From: Brachyhypopomus gauderio
Taxonomy: Eukaryota; Chordata; Actinopteri; Gymnotiformes; Hypopomidae
NCBI RefSeq assembly: GCF_052324685.1
Contig: NC_135222.1
Coordinates: 16,946,373 to 17,010,372, forward strand
Direction of reading: 5' to 3'
Length of the DNA: 64,000 bases
Part shown: one piece after another, positions 1-20,957 of the stretch
Layout of the letters: every line of letters starts with the position of its first letter
Numbering within the stretch: position 1 is the stretch's first letter
Made by a program: the position numbers and the translations under genes
Notes under the pieces: generated by a model
The model's database searches: none
The model's input: only the letters and a program-made list of their open reading frames with translations
What the model was told of the DNA's origin: nothing

Positions 1-32
<32 letters not shown>
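1..32. repeat. (TG)n microsatellite at the left edge
   Basis: Pure TG dinucleotide run that begins outside the window and lies about 25 bases upstream of the first visible mark1 exon, so it is part of the acceptor-side intron. Confidence 0.95.
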
Positions 33-9403
<9,371 letters not shown>

Positions 9404-9453
9404 TTGATCTTCAGGAAACCGAACAATACACATGGATGTGCTGAGCGTCTCAG

Positions 9454-9459
9454 AATAAA
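9454..9459 (+). terminator. mark1 poly(A) signal candidate
   Basis: AATAAA 51 bases after the mark1 stop codon. It is very close to the stop, so longer 3' UTRs ending at later signals are possible. Confidence 0.5.
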
Positions 9460-9911
9460 GCGAGTGTAGTCGTCATGGTGATGTCTACACTCTCAGCGAG
9501 TGTGGTCGTTATGGCGATGTCTACACTCAGTGAGTTTGGCTGCCATTTTGAGTTTACTGCTTTGTGGGGCTCCTGCTGTATTGTTTGCTCAGTGGCAGGT
9601 TTAATAACGGGTTTAATAACAGGTTTAATAACAGGTTTAAACCCCCTTCCTACTACTGCAGTCTCTCTTTGCTCACAAATCACATACACTGAGATAGTAT
9701 CTCCATTTTTGCAATAATATGCGATGTGAAGGTTAGCAGATTGGATTTCCTTTGGCAAGGTTTCGGAGACTTGCAATGCTACTTTTTCCACATGTACAGA
9801 TTCAGGGTGTTTTGTTGACTTGTTCATAGAGTTGTATAATACGAGACTCTTTCAGTCTTCGTATCTGAAGATGTTGTATAGTCTTGAGTTCTGTATAGGA
9901 TGTTCACGTTA

Positions 9912-9996
<85 letters not shown>

Positions 9997-11393
9997 CGTG
10001 TGTATATGGGCGTGCCTGTGTATGTGCGTGCGTGCATGTGTCTCTCATGTTGATGCTTAGTCCTTTGCTTTCCCCATGTTTTTAGTTTTATTTTGCCTCC
10101 ACCAGGTCATATGACATTTTAATTATTGATTTTTTTTTTTCTCACAGGCATTTCTTCTCCCCTTTAAGCAGGTGTGGCTGTAACCCTGTGTGTGGGGCTG
10201 AATAACAGTGTTTTGTAGAGCGCATCCCAAAGGCTTCCTGGTATTAACCTCCAGCTTGTTTGACATTTTTTTCATTCTTTTCATGCAAGCAAAGAAAAGT
10301 CCAGTCACTAAATTGTGGTGTTAGTAAGTGTAACGGTGAATATTATGACTTTGGTAGTGGTTAAAGTGGTGATGCTGTAAACAGCCTGAACAGGAGCAGA
10401 CATGACTGAGATGGCCTGACCTTCTCTCTCTTATTTCAGTTTACGCCTTTAATGTGCTGCACTGCAGATCCTGCTCAGAATGTCGCCCAGATGCAAATGA
10501 AAGGTGTAGGGTGTAGGATGCTTCTGTTTTTGAAGATGTTCTTTCATTTTGTTTCTTCTGTAGTTGATGGTGGTGGAGATGCTGATGTTGTGTGAGGCCA
10601 CTTATGCTGGGAGGGTTCTGCACGTTTTCCACTGAGATGATGAGGGTTAAACGTGCAGCTCGTGTTGTTACTCTAATTCTGACAGAAGAAAAGGTCCACA
10701 ATTGCACGTGCTCAAAGGAAAGCTAAGGAAAGCTTTTGTTTAGTGTCCTTTTAAAAAAAATAGTGTTTCTCAAGAGGAGTAAGGAGGTTTGAGGTGTGAT
10801 GGAGCAGGTGGAGGTGCTGTGCTCCGTGCTGTAGTGTTACATTTCCTGAGTCTTCAGGGCAGCCTCAGTGGAGGAAGCAGCTCAGAGGGGGTGTGAAGAA
10901 AACAGGATTTCCTTGAAACACAAATACCCTTTCTACACCTAACAAGTCTGTTTCCACACACACATACACACCTTCCTCTAAACGTAGTACTGTACATTAA
11001 AAAAAAAGAATCAGTCTCACAGGTGCACATTAAAGCTTTACTTGAAAAGAAATGTTTGAGCCACAGCCTGATGTCTTTCTTTACTTTAACCCCTAACCTC
11101 TAACACCGAACCCTTCAAATCACCTTCATGTGATTTACTACACATCTTGCTGGAACCCTACAGACATGCGCACAGGAAACACGGAAGCAGTTCTGAGTCT
11201 CTTCTACGTTCCAAAAACAAAAATAAACATCTCGCACAGTGCAAACAATGATCCACACCAGCATTTAAAAGCATTTAACAGTGTTAAGAAGTCTGGGTTA
11301 GGCTTGTTTATGTTTTGTAGCATTAACAGCACTTTTGATGCCTGGAGGGGTTTCACAGGTCACCCTGGTAATGAGCCTCCAGATTGGGCACTC
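9460..11393. other. Intergenic stretch between converging mark1 and creatine-kinase-like genes
   Basis: Holds likely 3' UTR sequence of both genes, a four-fold repeat of AGGTTTAATAAC (9598-9642), a long GT microsatellite (9915-9992), and otherwise unremarkable AT-rich DNA. No exon with conserved coding was recognised. Confidence 0.6.
9915..9992. repeat. (GT)n microsatellite
   Basis: About 38 uninterrupted GT units, with a degenerate GTGC extension to about 10040. Confidence 0.95.
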
Positions 11394-13315
11394 TCATTTC
11401 TGTGCAGGAACGAGGTCGTCGATGCATCCACCCGTCTCCAGCCTCTTCTCCATCCTGATCAGAAGCTTCACCCCATCCACCACCAGCTGGGTCACCTCTA
11501 CTTCTGTCAGTCCAATAGTCTGCAGGTTGCTTATTTTATACATCTCAGGCAGGTCTATGTATAGAGACATTCCACAAGTTTAGTATGTCAGGTTGAAGGC
11601 AGTGTTTTCTAATGGTAGTATGTCAGGTTGAAGGCAGTGTTTTCTAATGGTAGTATGTCAGGTTGAAGGCAGTGTTTACTAATGGTCTAATGGTAGTATG
11701 TCAGGTTGAAGGCAGTGTTTACTAATGGTCTAATGGTAGTATGTCAGGTTGAAGGCAGTGTTTACTAATGGTCTAATGGTAGTATGTCAGGTTGAAGGCA
11801 GTGTTTTCTAATGGTCTAATGGTAGTATGTCAGGTTGAAGGCAGTGTTTTCTAATGGTCTAATGGTAGTATCATATCAGGTTGAAGGGCTGTTCCATACC
11901 TGCCATCTCCATGCGTAGCCGCAGTCTGTCCAGGATGCTGTCCCGGCGCCCATGTGCGTACACATGCTGGAGCCTGGCAGTGATGCTGGCCTTCATACCT
12001 GTGCCCAGCTCCGCAGGTGAGCTCACCAGCCAGCCCAGGTGAGGCTTCCATACGAATGGGTGCCTCAGCCTCTTATAGAGTGCCTCCACCTGGAGGAAAT
12101 GATGAATCTAAGAGTGTAGTGGCATTCTGGAGCCCATTCGCGCACACTGTACAAGACAAAAAGACAATCACGCAGTGCAGCTGGACGATGGCTCGGTAGT
12201 GTCGCACCTTCAGGATGTTGATGCAGACAGCTGCAAAGGCCTCCTGGATATTGGCATCGTTTCTGGACGACACCAATCTCAGATGGTCCTCCATGTTGAA
12301 CCAAATGGCCAGAGTTCCATCCTCACTCACCCTGTAAGACAAATCAAGGTCAAACTGCCTGTAAACCTTGGTTATCTGTACCTGTGTCTGGACATGTAGA
12401 TTGATTATTAACACCATCTTGGCTAAAGGACACCTTAAGTAAAGCATTTGACCTCACAGAGAAGGCTTATATACATCACATCCAGAGATGTTGTGCACCA
12501 CCCAGTTTTACTACAGTGTTCTATAGTGAAGTGACCTTAGATTTATTCATCTATCTATTGCTCTTCAATTATAGACCATATGCAGTGAATATTTCCATAG
12601 CGTGGGTTAACCCTCACTTCTGGGAATCCATCACTGTAGTGTTTTGTTACTATTGGTTAAAGCAGTGTCATTAGCTCATGTCAACGAGTGAGTCATTTAT
12701 TGAGTGCTTGATCTTGTAGACTTAGGTGAGCACCAATCTCAGCACCAGGGACCTCCAGTGTGACTGATTTATCCCATATCATGAGCATCTGGTGAGTTTT
12801 ACCACAAGGCTCTTGCATCAGGCCAATCACGGCTCACACCACTCTTCATTAACAAAGGAGATGGGGCGTCCATAACGATTCCTTTATCCTTCATCTCTTC
12901 ATTGAGCTCCTCCATGGAGTAAAGTTTGCCTGGGAACTCCTTACCAAGTTCATTCAGAGCTGGTAAATGAGCAATTTCAGATTAATTATTCAAATTATGT
13001 TCAAATAATAAGAATCTTTGTCATATGTAAAGGAGAATGCTGTTAAACAGACCTTTTTATCCAGTATCCCATCATGCACTATATCCCATCATTAACTATA
13101 TGACTGTCATTATAACAGCTGGACACTTCAGGCCTTCAGCTCAGTGTACTGAGTAGTGAAGCGAGTGCATTTAGTGCAGTACCTTCTTTAGCCAGTGTGA
13201 GGAGCTCTCTCCGTTCTCCTCTACTAATATGTGTGGGGAAGCAGTAGTCCTCTACACAGCGGGCAGCACTCACCTCACAACTTACTGCATAGGTGTGGTC
13301 AAAGTCATCCCCTCC

Positions 13316-13349
<34 letters not shown>

Positions 13350-15067
13350 TGTGATTCAGCAGTCATTTGGAAATCCTGATAATCTACATGTGAAAATCTG
13401 AATAATTAACACTCACCTTCAGGTTGTCATAATTGAAGTCACTCTGTTGAATAATTTGAGGGTCGACTTTGTAGCTGTGATAGGCTTCAATAATGCGCTC
13501 AAAAAAGGCACAGAAGAGAATGTAGGATTGGGCATCTCCAGCTAAACAACCCACCATCAAGGGCCCTGCACGTGTTCCTGTGTCACACAACAACGCACAC
13601 TTCAAGGAGAAGACGTGGAGGAATGTGGAACATGAATACTGCAGTTTTGCAGTTGTTTTATTAGCACTTGTGTTGGAGGACATGAACGTTTCGAGTGAGA
13701 GCAGAAAGGTGAGAATGAGGGATCAGAGAGGTGAGAATGAGGGAGCAGAGAGGTGAGAATGAGGGAGCAGAGAGATGAGAATGAGGGAGCAGAGAGGTGA
13801 GAATGAGGGAGCAGAGAGATGAGAATGAGGGAGCAGAGAGATGAGAATGAGGGAGCAGAGAGGTGAGAATGAGGGAGCAGAGAGGTGAGAATGAGGGAGC
13901 AGAGAGATGAGAATGAGGGAGCAGAGAGGTGAGAATGAGGGAGCAGAGAGATGAGAATGAGGGAGCAGAGAGGTGAGAATGAGGGAGCAGAGAGATGAGA
14001 ATGAGGGAGCAGAGAGATGAGAATGAGGGAGCAGAGAGGTGAGAATGAAGGAGCAGAGAGGTGAGAATGAGGGAGCAGAGAGATGAGAATGAGGGAGCAG
14101 AGAGGTGAGAATGAGGGAGCAGAGAGATGAGAATGAGGGAGCAGAGAGGTGAGAATGAAGGAGCAGAGAGGTGAGAATGAGGGAGCAGAGAGATGAGAAT
14201 GAGGGAGCAGAGAGATGAGAATGAGGGAGCAGAGAGGTGAGAATGAAGGAGCAGAGAGGTGAGAATGAGGGAGCAGAGGTGAGAATGAGGGAGCAGAGAG
14301 ATGAGAATGAGGGAGCAGAGAGGTGAGAATGAAGGAGCAGAGAGGTGAGAATGAGGGAGCAGAGGTGAGAATGAGGGAGCAGAGAGATGAGAATGAGGGA
14401 GCAGAGAGGTGAGAATGAAGGAGCAGAGAGGTGAGAATGAGGGAGCAGAGAGATGAGAATGAGGGAGCAGAGAGATGAGAATGAGGGAGCAGAGAGGTGA
14501 GAGTGAGAGAGCAGAGAGGTGAGAGAGAGTGAGTGAGCAGAGAGAAGCTGTAATAGATGTGTTATGAGTTATCCACTCCATAACACGAGGAGCATTTTAT
14601 CTTTGGCAGAATTGTGTGCCTTTTTTCTCTGATGCCTTGAGACACTAGAGTTGCATGTTGGTACACATTATAAATCAATGCACTTTCTGGGCAACAAACA
14701 AGAGTTATACATAAAAAACAACCTTAAGCTGCTCTGCTAGTTTTTATTACTATGATTTGAAAAAAAATCTGTTTTTCATTTAAACTTTTGATAATTTTGA
14801 TAAGACTAGGTCACCAAGTATTATTCTCTGCAGGTCAGTAAAATTCAGTTTAACAGACAGAAGCATCTCACCTGGGTCTTCTAGCCCTGGACGAATGATG
14901 TCATCGAAGATGACCCCGCTCTCAGTAGCACGGTTAAATTGGCGGGTGTACATGTGCAGGTCTAGGACTTGTGCCATACAGGTGTAATTCCCATCTAAAC
15001 TGGGGAACTCTTCTTTGGGTGAGCCCCTCTTGAGCCTTAGCCTGGTCATTGGGTCTGGTGGTACCAT
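11394..15067 (-). CDS. Creatine-kinase-family protein, predicted catalytically inactive (7 coding exons)
   Basis: Phosphagen kinase fold (ATP:guanido phosphotransferase). Exons in reading order: 14872-15067, 13417-13565, 13183-13315, 12803-12959, 12208-12331, 11900-12089, 11394-11554. They total 1,110 nt, an unbroken 369-residue frame with all phases matching and the intron layout of CKB. Conserved parts: [93 protein letters not shown] and the terminal PAQK. Active-site residues are changed (muscle/brain CK numbering): Cys283 is Ser ([10 protein letters not shown]), Arg130 is Glu and Arg132 is Ser (SCEVSAARC for SSRVRTGRS), Arg292 is Lys, His296 is Thr, Glu231 is Met, His66 is deleted, and the Arg320 region is replaced. 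Glu232, Arg236 and Trp228 remain. I infer a pseudoenzyme under protein-level constraint. It lies tail-to-tail with mark1 and head-to-tail with traf5. No standard gene symbol was assigned. Confidence 0.9.
11580..11875. repeat. AT-rich minisatellite next to a CK-like exon
   Basis: Seven copies of a 38-49 base unit containing GTATGTCAGGTTGAAGGCAG and one or two TCTAATGG modules. On the minus strand it begins about ten bases after the donor of the exon 11900-12089; a diverged first unit (TCAGGTTGAAGGG) overlaps that donor flank. Confidence 0.9.
13317..13348. repeat. (AC)n microsatellite
   Basis: On the minus strand this GT run ends in GTGTAG, the acceptor of the CK-like exon 13183-13315. Confidence 0.9.
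13690..14545. repeat. 22-bp purine-rich minisatellite in the CK-like gene's first intron
   Basis: About 39 copies of a 22-base unit, GAGAATGAGGGAGCAGAGAG plus GT or AT. Units alternate GGT / GAT and some have AAGG for AGGG, giving interspersed variants and 17-base deletions at 14277 and 14362. Because 22 is not a multiple of 3 and the complement has no stop, it produces a long open minus-strand frame that is not a gene. Confidence 0.95.
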
Positions 15068-16543
15068 GCTCTACAAGAAACATTGTGTCATGATAAGATT
15101 GAGACATCAAACCACATCACAGTGTGATTCAGGGACTACAGCCCTCTTGCTGTTTTAACTACCATTACAAAGGGTCGTCCAGCCTGCCATTTAGTGAACC
15201 ACTCCATCCTCAAAGGTGTCGAGAACGGTAAGATAGCAGAGGGGGCAGAAGTTAATGTAGTATCATAATGACTGCAACGATAACACTGCCTAGCCTGCTC
15301 TGTGATTTTTTTTTTCTTTTTCCTGTTTTTGTTTGCTGATGCAGACCACGGCAAGGGACTTTCCTCATTTCACGGTGTGAAAGTGTCTGCTGTGTTTTTG
15401 TGGAGGGGAATACCTCAAGCAAAGACTTGTACCTTGTCTCCATGGGGTGGTCTGCAGGAGCTAAAAGAGATGTGTACCGTTAGCGACAGCTGCCATGCTA
15501 CATTTAAGGGAATTAAATGCCCTCAAATGCCTTAATTGGGCAGGTTTTTAAAGTTCGGCTCTCTACTCCACACCATAATACATCAAATGAAAGAATGAAC
15601 ATAAGGTAAAGTGTGGACTATGTCCACGTTCATTCAAAGGCATTTACGGTTGCATGCAGCTTGTGTACCAAGAACTTCAATGCCAAGCATAACAACGGAG
15701 ACATGCAGGAGACACTTACGCCTGATTACCCACGCGTCCTTTCTCTTCCACATCCTCGTTAGCTGTGGTGTCTGATTCTCGTGTACGTATGTGGAGTAGA
15801 CTTTGCACAGAGAGGAGTGAAGCACTGTAGCTCATGACAGCTGGTCTTTATGCTGGAGAGGAGAGCTAACAATAGTCTGGGGGTCTATGCACCCACACTC
15901 CACCTCCTTTGTACAAAGCCTGGCAGAGTTCACATTGGTGTCATGTTGTTGGGCTGTAATAATGAGTCTATTTTTGACAGCCACGTCATGTTTTATTTGT
16001 GTGCTGGGGGTATGTGCAGTTAGCATTGTTGTGGAAGGGCAGTTTGCTTTGTATACATTTCTGGCTGCAACAGTCTTGAATCAGTTCGGAGGTCTTGGAG
16101 GAAATGGCAAAGTCACATTTAGAAACTGTAGGTTACAGCTCATATTTACCTGTGTGTGTGTGATTCATTCCACTGTTCCATTTGCATCATGCATATGTAT
16201 AACAGAATGTTTGAGTCACCTCACAGATGTGTGTATGCACCAGATGTGAAGACTCGCAGGTTTCTAATGCTATGGTTTCTCACTTCTGAAGATCTAGTGT
16301 TACAGGAGTGCTGGGAACAGCCTCGCACAGGTTAACCAGCACAAGTTTTTTTTTATTTGAACAAAACACAGAATGCCATTTTGTAACATCATGTATAAAA
16401 ATACAAGTCTTGCTTAGAAGATGTACACAGTTCCAGTGTCCTGCCTTGAGGCATCAGCAATTTCTTCACTTCAGTAATTTCTTGGTTTGTTAAGTATAAT
16501 GTTCATGTCCATGTTCCAGCTGCCCAGAAGGCTCTACACATCT
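15068..16543. other. Intergenic stretch upstream of the CK-like gene
   Basis: Contains the 5' flank of the CK-like gene and the 3' UTR of traf5 (minus strand). A T-rich stretch lies at 15307-15330. No conserved coding segment or transposon was recognised. Confidence 0.55.
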
Positions 16544-19028
16544 CTACACGTCGTCCAGTCCTGTGGTGTCCACCTTAACCTTAATGAACAGCGTGTCATC
16601 TCTCACATAAACAGCATTCCGGGGAGCCTCCAGGTCGTGGTGGGAGATGAAGCGTGGGAAGCCCAGGGCCGGGTTGGCGTCGGACGTGGGCCTGCGGAAC
16701 CTCTCGTTGGCAGCGTCGGGGGTGAAGCTGTGGTTGATATGGTTTCGGCAGCCGCTCTGGTCCAGCACGGTGAGCGTGACGTTCTGATGGAATGGCCACG
16801 GCAGCAGTGAGTCAAAGTCCCCCCTCATCACCATCACGTAGAGGGACAGATGCGTGCCCTGAGCCATGCCCTCGCCGCCTAGATACACCCGAACACTTAG
16901 CTTGTAGCCACTGCGGCTGGTGTAGAATGGCGGCGAGTTGAGGGGCGTGCCTGCTTCCTTCTTACGGTGGTAGTCGTGCACTTTCCAAATGAGCTTGCCG
17001 TCGTACGAGGTGGACTCCAGCTGACGGAAGCGCTGCTCGGTACACTGCAGCTGTTCCACGTGGATGTCGAGCAGACGAGCGTGACGCTGACACGTCTGTC
17101 CCAACACGCCTGCAGGGTCACACACACACACACACACATTAAATTGTCAATTTCATCTAGTTTTTAATAACATTTGGGCTTTGACATGTCCAGACGCTCA
17201 TTCCAGTGCAAATCTGGAAAGCATGTTAACAATGATACTGTATGTTGCTTCAAGACACATGTACTTTACGTCCTGTCCTCACCCAGGTGATCTCTCAGGC
17301 TTTGTGTCATTGCCACCTGCTGTCTGAGAGAGTCCAGCGAAACCCGAAGAGCTGTGAGGTCTTCTTTAGCCAGTTCCGCCTCCAGAACCCCCCGCAGGCC
17401 CTGCAGGTCCTGCTTGACGCTGGAGACATGTTCTCTCTGTTCCTCCACTGACCTCTACAACACAAACATACGTCTCAACAGTCTAGGCTTCACCTTGTGC
17501 TTTAGACTCTTCCATTTCACTTAACAGTTACGACATCAGGGCTTTCGAAACAGCAGCAGTCTCATCACAATTATGCACTTTTCTTGCAAACTATTGCAGT
17601 CTGGATTTTCACCATAGCACTGAAACTGTGCTAACTAATGTAATGATCTCTTAATGTCTGATAAAGGATACATATCTTTTCTTGTCGTTTCACACCATCG
17701 GCCACAACATCTTAGTGGATCGGCTGGGAACACTGGTGTTGGAGGATGAGCATCCTGGTTCACATCTTATCTGACTAACCATTAACAATTTGTCCTCATA
17801 CATAATGATTGCTCTGGGTTCTCAAAGGTAAAATATGGCATCCCACAAGGGTCAATACTGGGTCCCATATTGCACTCATTATCCACAAAAGCCATGATTG
17901 CTATAGTTATCATTACATTTGCTACCGTTAGCTTACAGTGTTTTGTAAGCATACTATTAGCTACCATTGTCATGGGGATGATACTATTATGGGGAATTCA
18001 TCTAATGTACTAAATCTTGATGGCTTTTCAGTAACAACCAAAACTAAAAAAAAGCATTTTTTATGATCTTTTGTTGGACACTCGTACTGTTCCTAAAACT
18101 GCCTTTTTCCATTTACATAATATTTCTAAACATTTTCATCAGATGCAGAGAAACTGGTCCATACTTTTATCAATTCAATATGGTTTTATTTCAGTTGTCT
18201 CCGAATTGGATGCTCTAAAAAGTCACTAAATAGACTCCAACTTGTACAGAACATAACCAAACCAGCATAACCAAGAGTCATAATCAAACCAACATAACCA
18301 AACCAGCATAACCAAGAGTCATAATCAAACCAACATAACCAGCATAACCAAGAGTCATAACCAAAGCTAGATTGTTGAATCACATTGGTCTGTTCTTTCT
18401 GTACATTTCAAATTGACCTTAAATTTCTCTTGACGACATGTAAAGCGCTGAATGTTTTGGTCCCGCAGTATCTGAGTGAACCCACTGTATACTAGAACGC
18501 ACCCACTGCTCTCTCTACAGGCAGGGTTCTCCTAGTCCCTAAAATGAGTAAGGTTAAAGGTTACAGCTGTGGGTGGAGCCTTTTCCTTCCCCTTTAAAGT
18601 AATGGAAAAGCATTCAGGCTTTAATCTGAAACAGACACACACATTTTAATTCCAGACTAAAGACGTACTAAGATTTACTCAAGCTTTTAGTTAGCCTCCT
18701 GTAGGTGACGGCGTGGAGCCTGGGGACTCCAGCAGTAGAGTGTTCTGCTAGAGATGTTGAGATGTTGATCCTGTCTGGCTACTTCACTTGTTCAGTGGGG
18801 TTTATAACGGTGCCAGTGGTTGGCGCCAGAGCGAACTAGTAACTCATTGAATCATAGATGTGGATCAGAGGTAAATAAACTAGATTTTTTTAGATATTTT
18901 TTGAGATATCGGAAGTGTGGCGTGAGAGCATGTGAAAACGGTCAAATGCGTGTGTCTCACGCTCAATGCGTGAGAGTTGGCAACCCTGCAGTTGGTATAG
19001 CGTGTTTTGGCATCATACCAAGCCCATG

Positions 19029-19104
<76 letters not shown>

Positions 19105-20813
19105 ATATATATACAGAATATATATATACAGATAAAAACGGTCTGCAAGCTAGTTAAATTTAATTATTTAACGGCCCACCACTAGAATAAATTGATTCTT
19201 CGAAGATAGAAGAGAAAGATCTATGAAGATCTACAAATGCATGGCTGACACAAAGGGACAGGTTGTAGCAATGGGTCCAGTAATGTGTAGATTACATCCT
19301 GATACAGGCTGTTTGAATACCCAACCCTGATCACAATTATAACCTTTTGCTCTGGATAAGAGCGTATGCTACATACAAATGCAAAATATGATATATTAAG
19401 AAATGCAGAATATGTGTAGATTACATTTTCTCCATGCTGTTCTTACCTGTATTGTAGAAAGTGTGGTGTCACACCTGGACACCTCTCTGTTAAGGGTGGA
19501 GACCTGCAAACTCCTCTCCTTCAGCTCCACCTGCTGCACAGAAACATCTTGCTGCAGCTGCTCCACCTGAGACAGGCAGACAGGTGGACAGACAGACAGA
19601 CAGACAGACTGTCTTACTCAACCCCGTGCTTTCAAGAATCAGCCAGCAATGGCGTTACAGGACCAGCTCTCTCCATCTGTTATGGGGTGGACATCTGGGG
19701 CTCTACTTTAACAGACATCGCCATGTTTAATAATATTTTCTTCTGGCCACGTTATTGTATTATTATGACTGGGAGTCATTTAAACAATAATCAACATTTC
19801 TTGTACATTTTGAGTCAACATTTGTGTGACAATACCCTCTTTTTGGTTAGAGATAACATTACGGTTAACTATGAAAATAATCCAAATGTTGATAGGGTCT
19901 CTATGCTAAATGCATAATTTTTTGGTTAGAAGGTAATGTAGCTGAAATACTCTGTTTGACATTTTGATCAAATTGACAAGTGTTTCATAAGTGTTTTAAT
20001 CAGAATTCAACACAAAAAAACGAAGAGCTTCTCAACCAACCAGAAGGGCAAAAACATCACGATCACAGCCTCACGGTTATGTCACTGAGTTCAAGAGACT
20101 GAAATGGATCTGTGGTCATTCATACCTGTTTCACTAGTTTGCTATTGTTCTCCAGTACGAGGAGCACATGGCTGCTGAGTTCAGAGTACTCGTGGACCTG
20201 AACTTTGGCTCTCTTATCCTAATGGAGAGAAGAGAGGTTCATTAAGTGGAGGAGTGATCCTGTTACAAAAGCTTTGGGCTTTGAGGATTTTTTTGTGTGT
20301 GTGATAAGGGCACCGTTAATAAAAATGAGACTGGAAAATGTATAAATTGCTGGATAAAATCTGTAGAAGATGAGAAGAGTTCAGATGTCCATTTTCTGAT
20401 TGAGAACCCAACAATACAGAGATGAGTGGTTTAAATCAGTGGTTTAATGAGGATTTATAGTAAATACTAAATGAAATTGCCATGATCATTAAACTGACTT
20501 GGGCAATGCAAGGGTAGACACTATAGCATTCAGAGCGAATAGATTGTACCCACAAAAATTCAGTGCATGACCAGAAACTGTTCATGAAAGTTGAACTATG
20601 GCTGTGCATGCAGTGTTTGCTGCAAATGAGTTTACTGATCATGTTCTACCGTGTGTAGTTTCATGTGAAATGTAATTGATCAATCAGCCAGGGAGTATAA
20701 GATTACCTTAGTGCATTTACTTCTAGTAATATTACCCTAGTGCCCTTACTTCTAGAATTACCAGTGCCCTTACTCTGAGTAAGATTGCTGTAGTACCCAT
20801 ACTCTGGAGTAAG

Positions 20814-20850
<37 letters not shown>

Positions 20851-20899
20851 TTTATTGTACAGTGTCCTTGGGTCTCATGAAAGGCGCTTTATAAATAAA

Positions 20900-20957
<58 letters not shown>

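Noticed and set aside
13661-14581. 306-codon minus-strand frame rich in [12 protein letters not shown]
   Set aside because: Product of a 22-bp tandem repeat in an intron; period 22 residues with all frames open.
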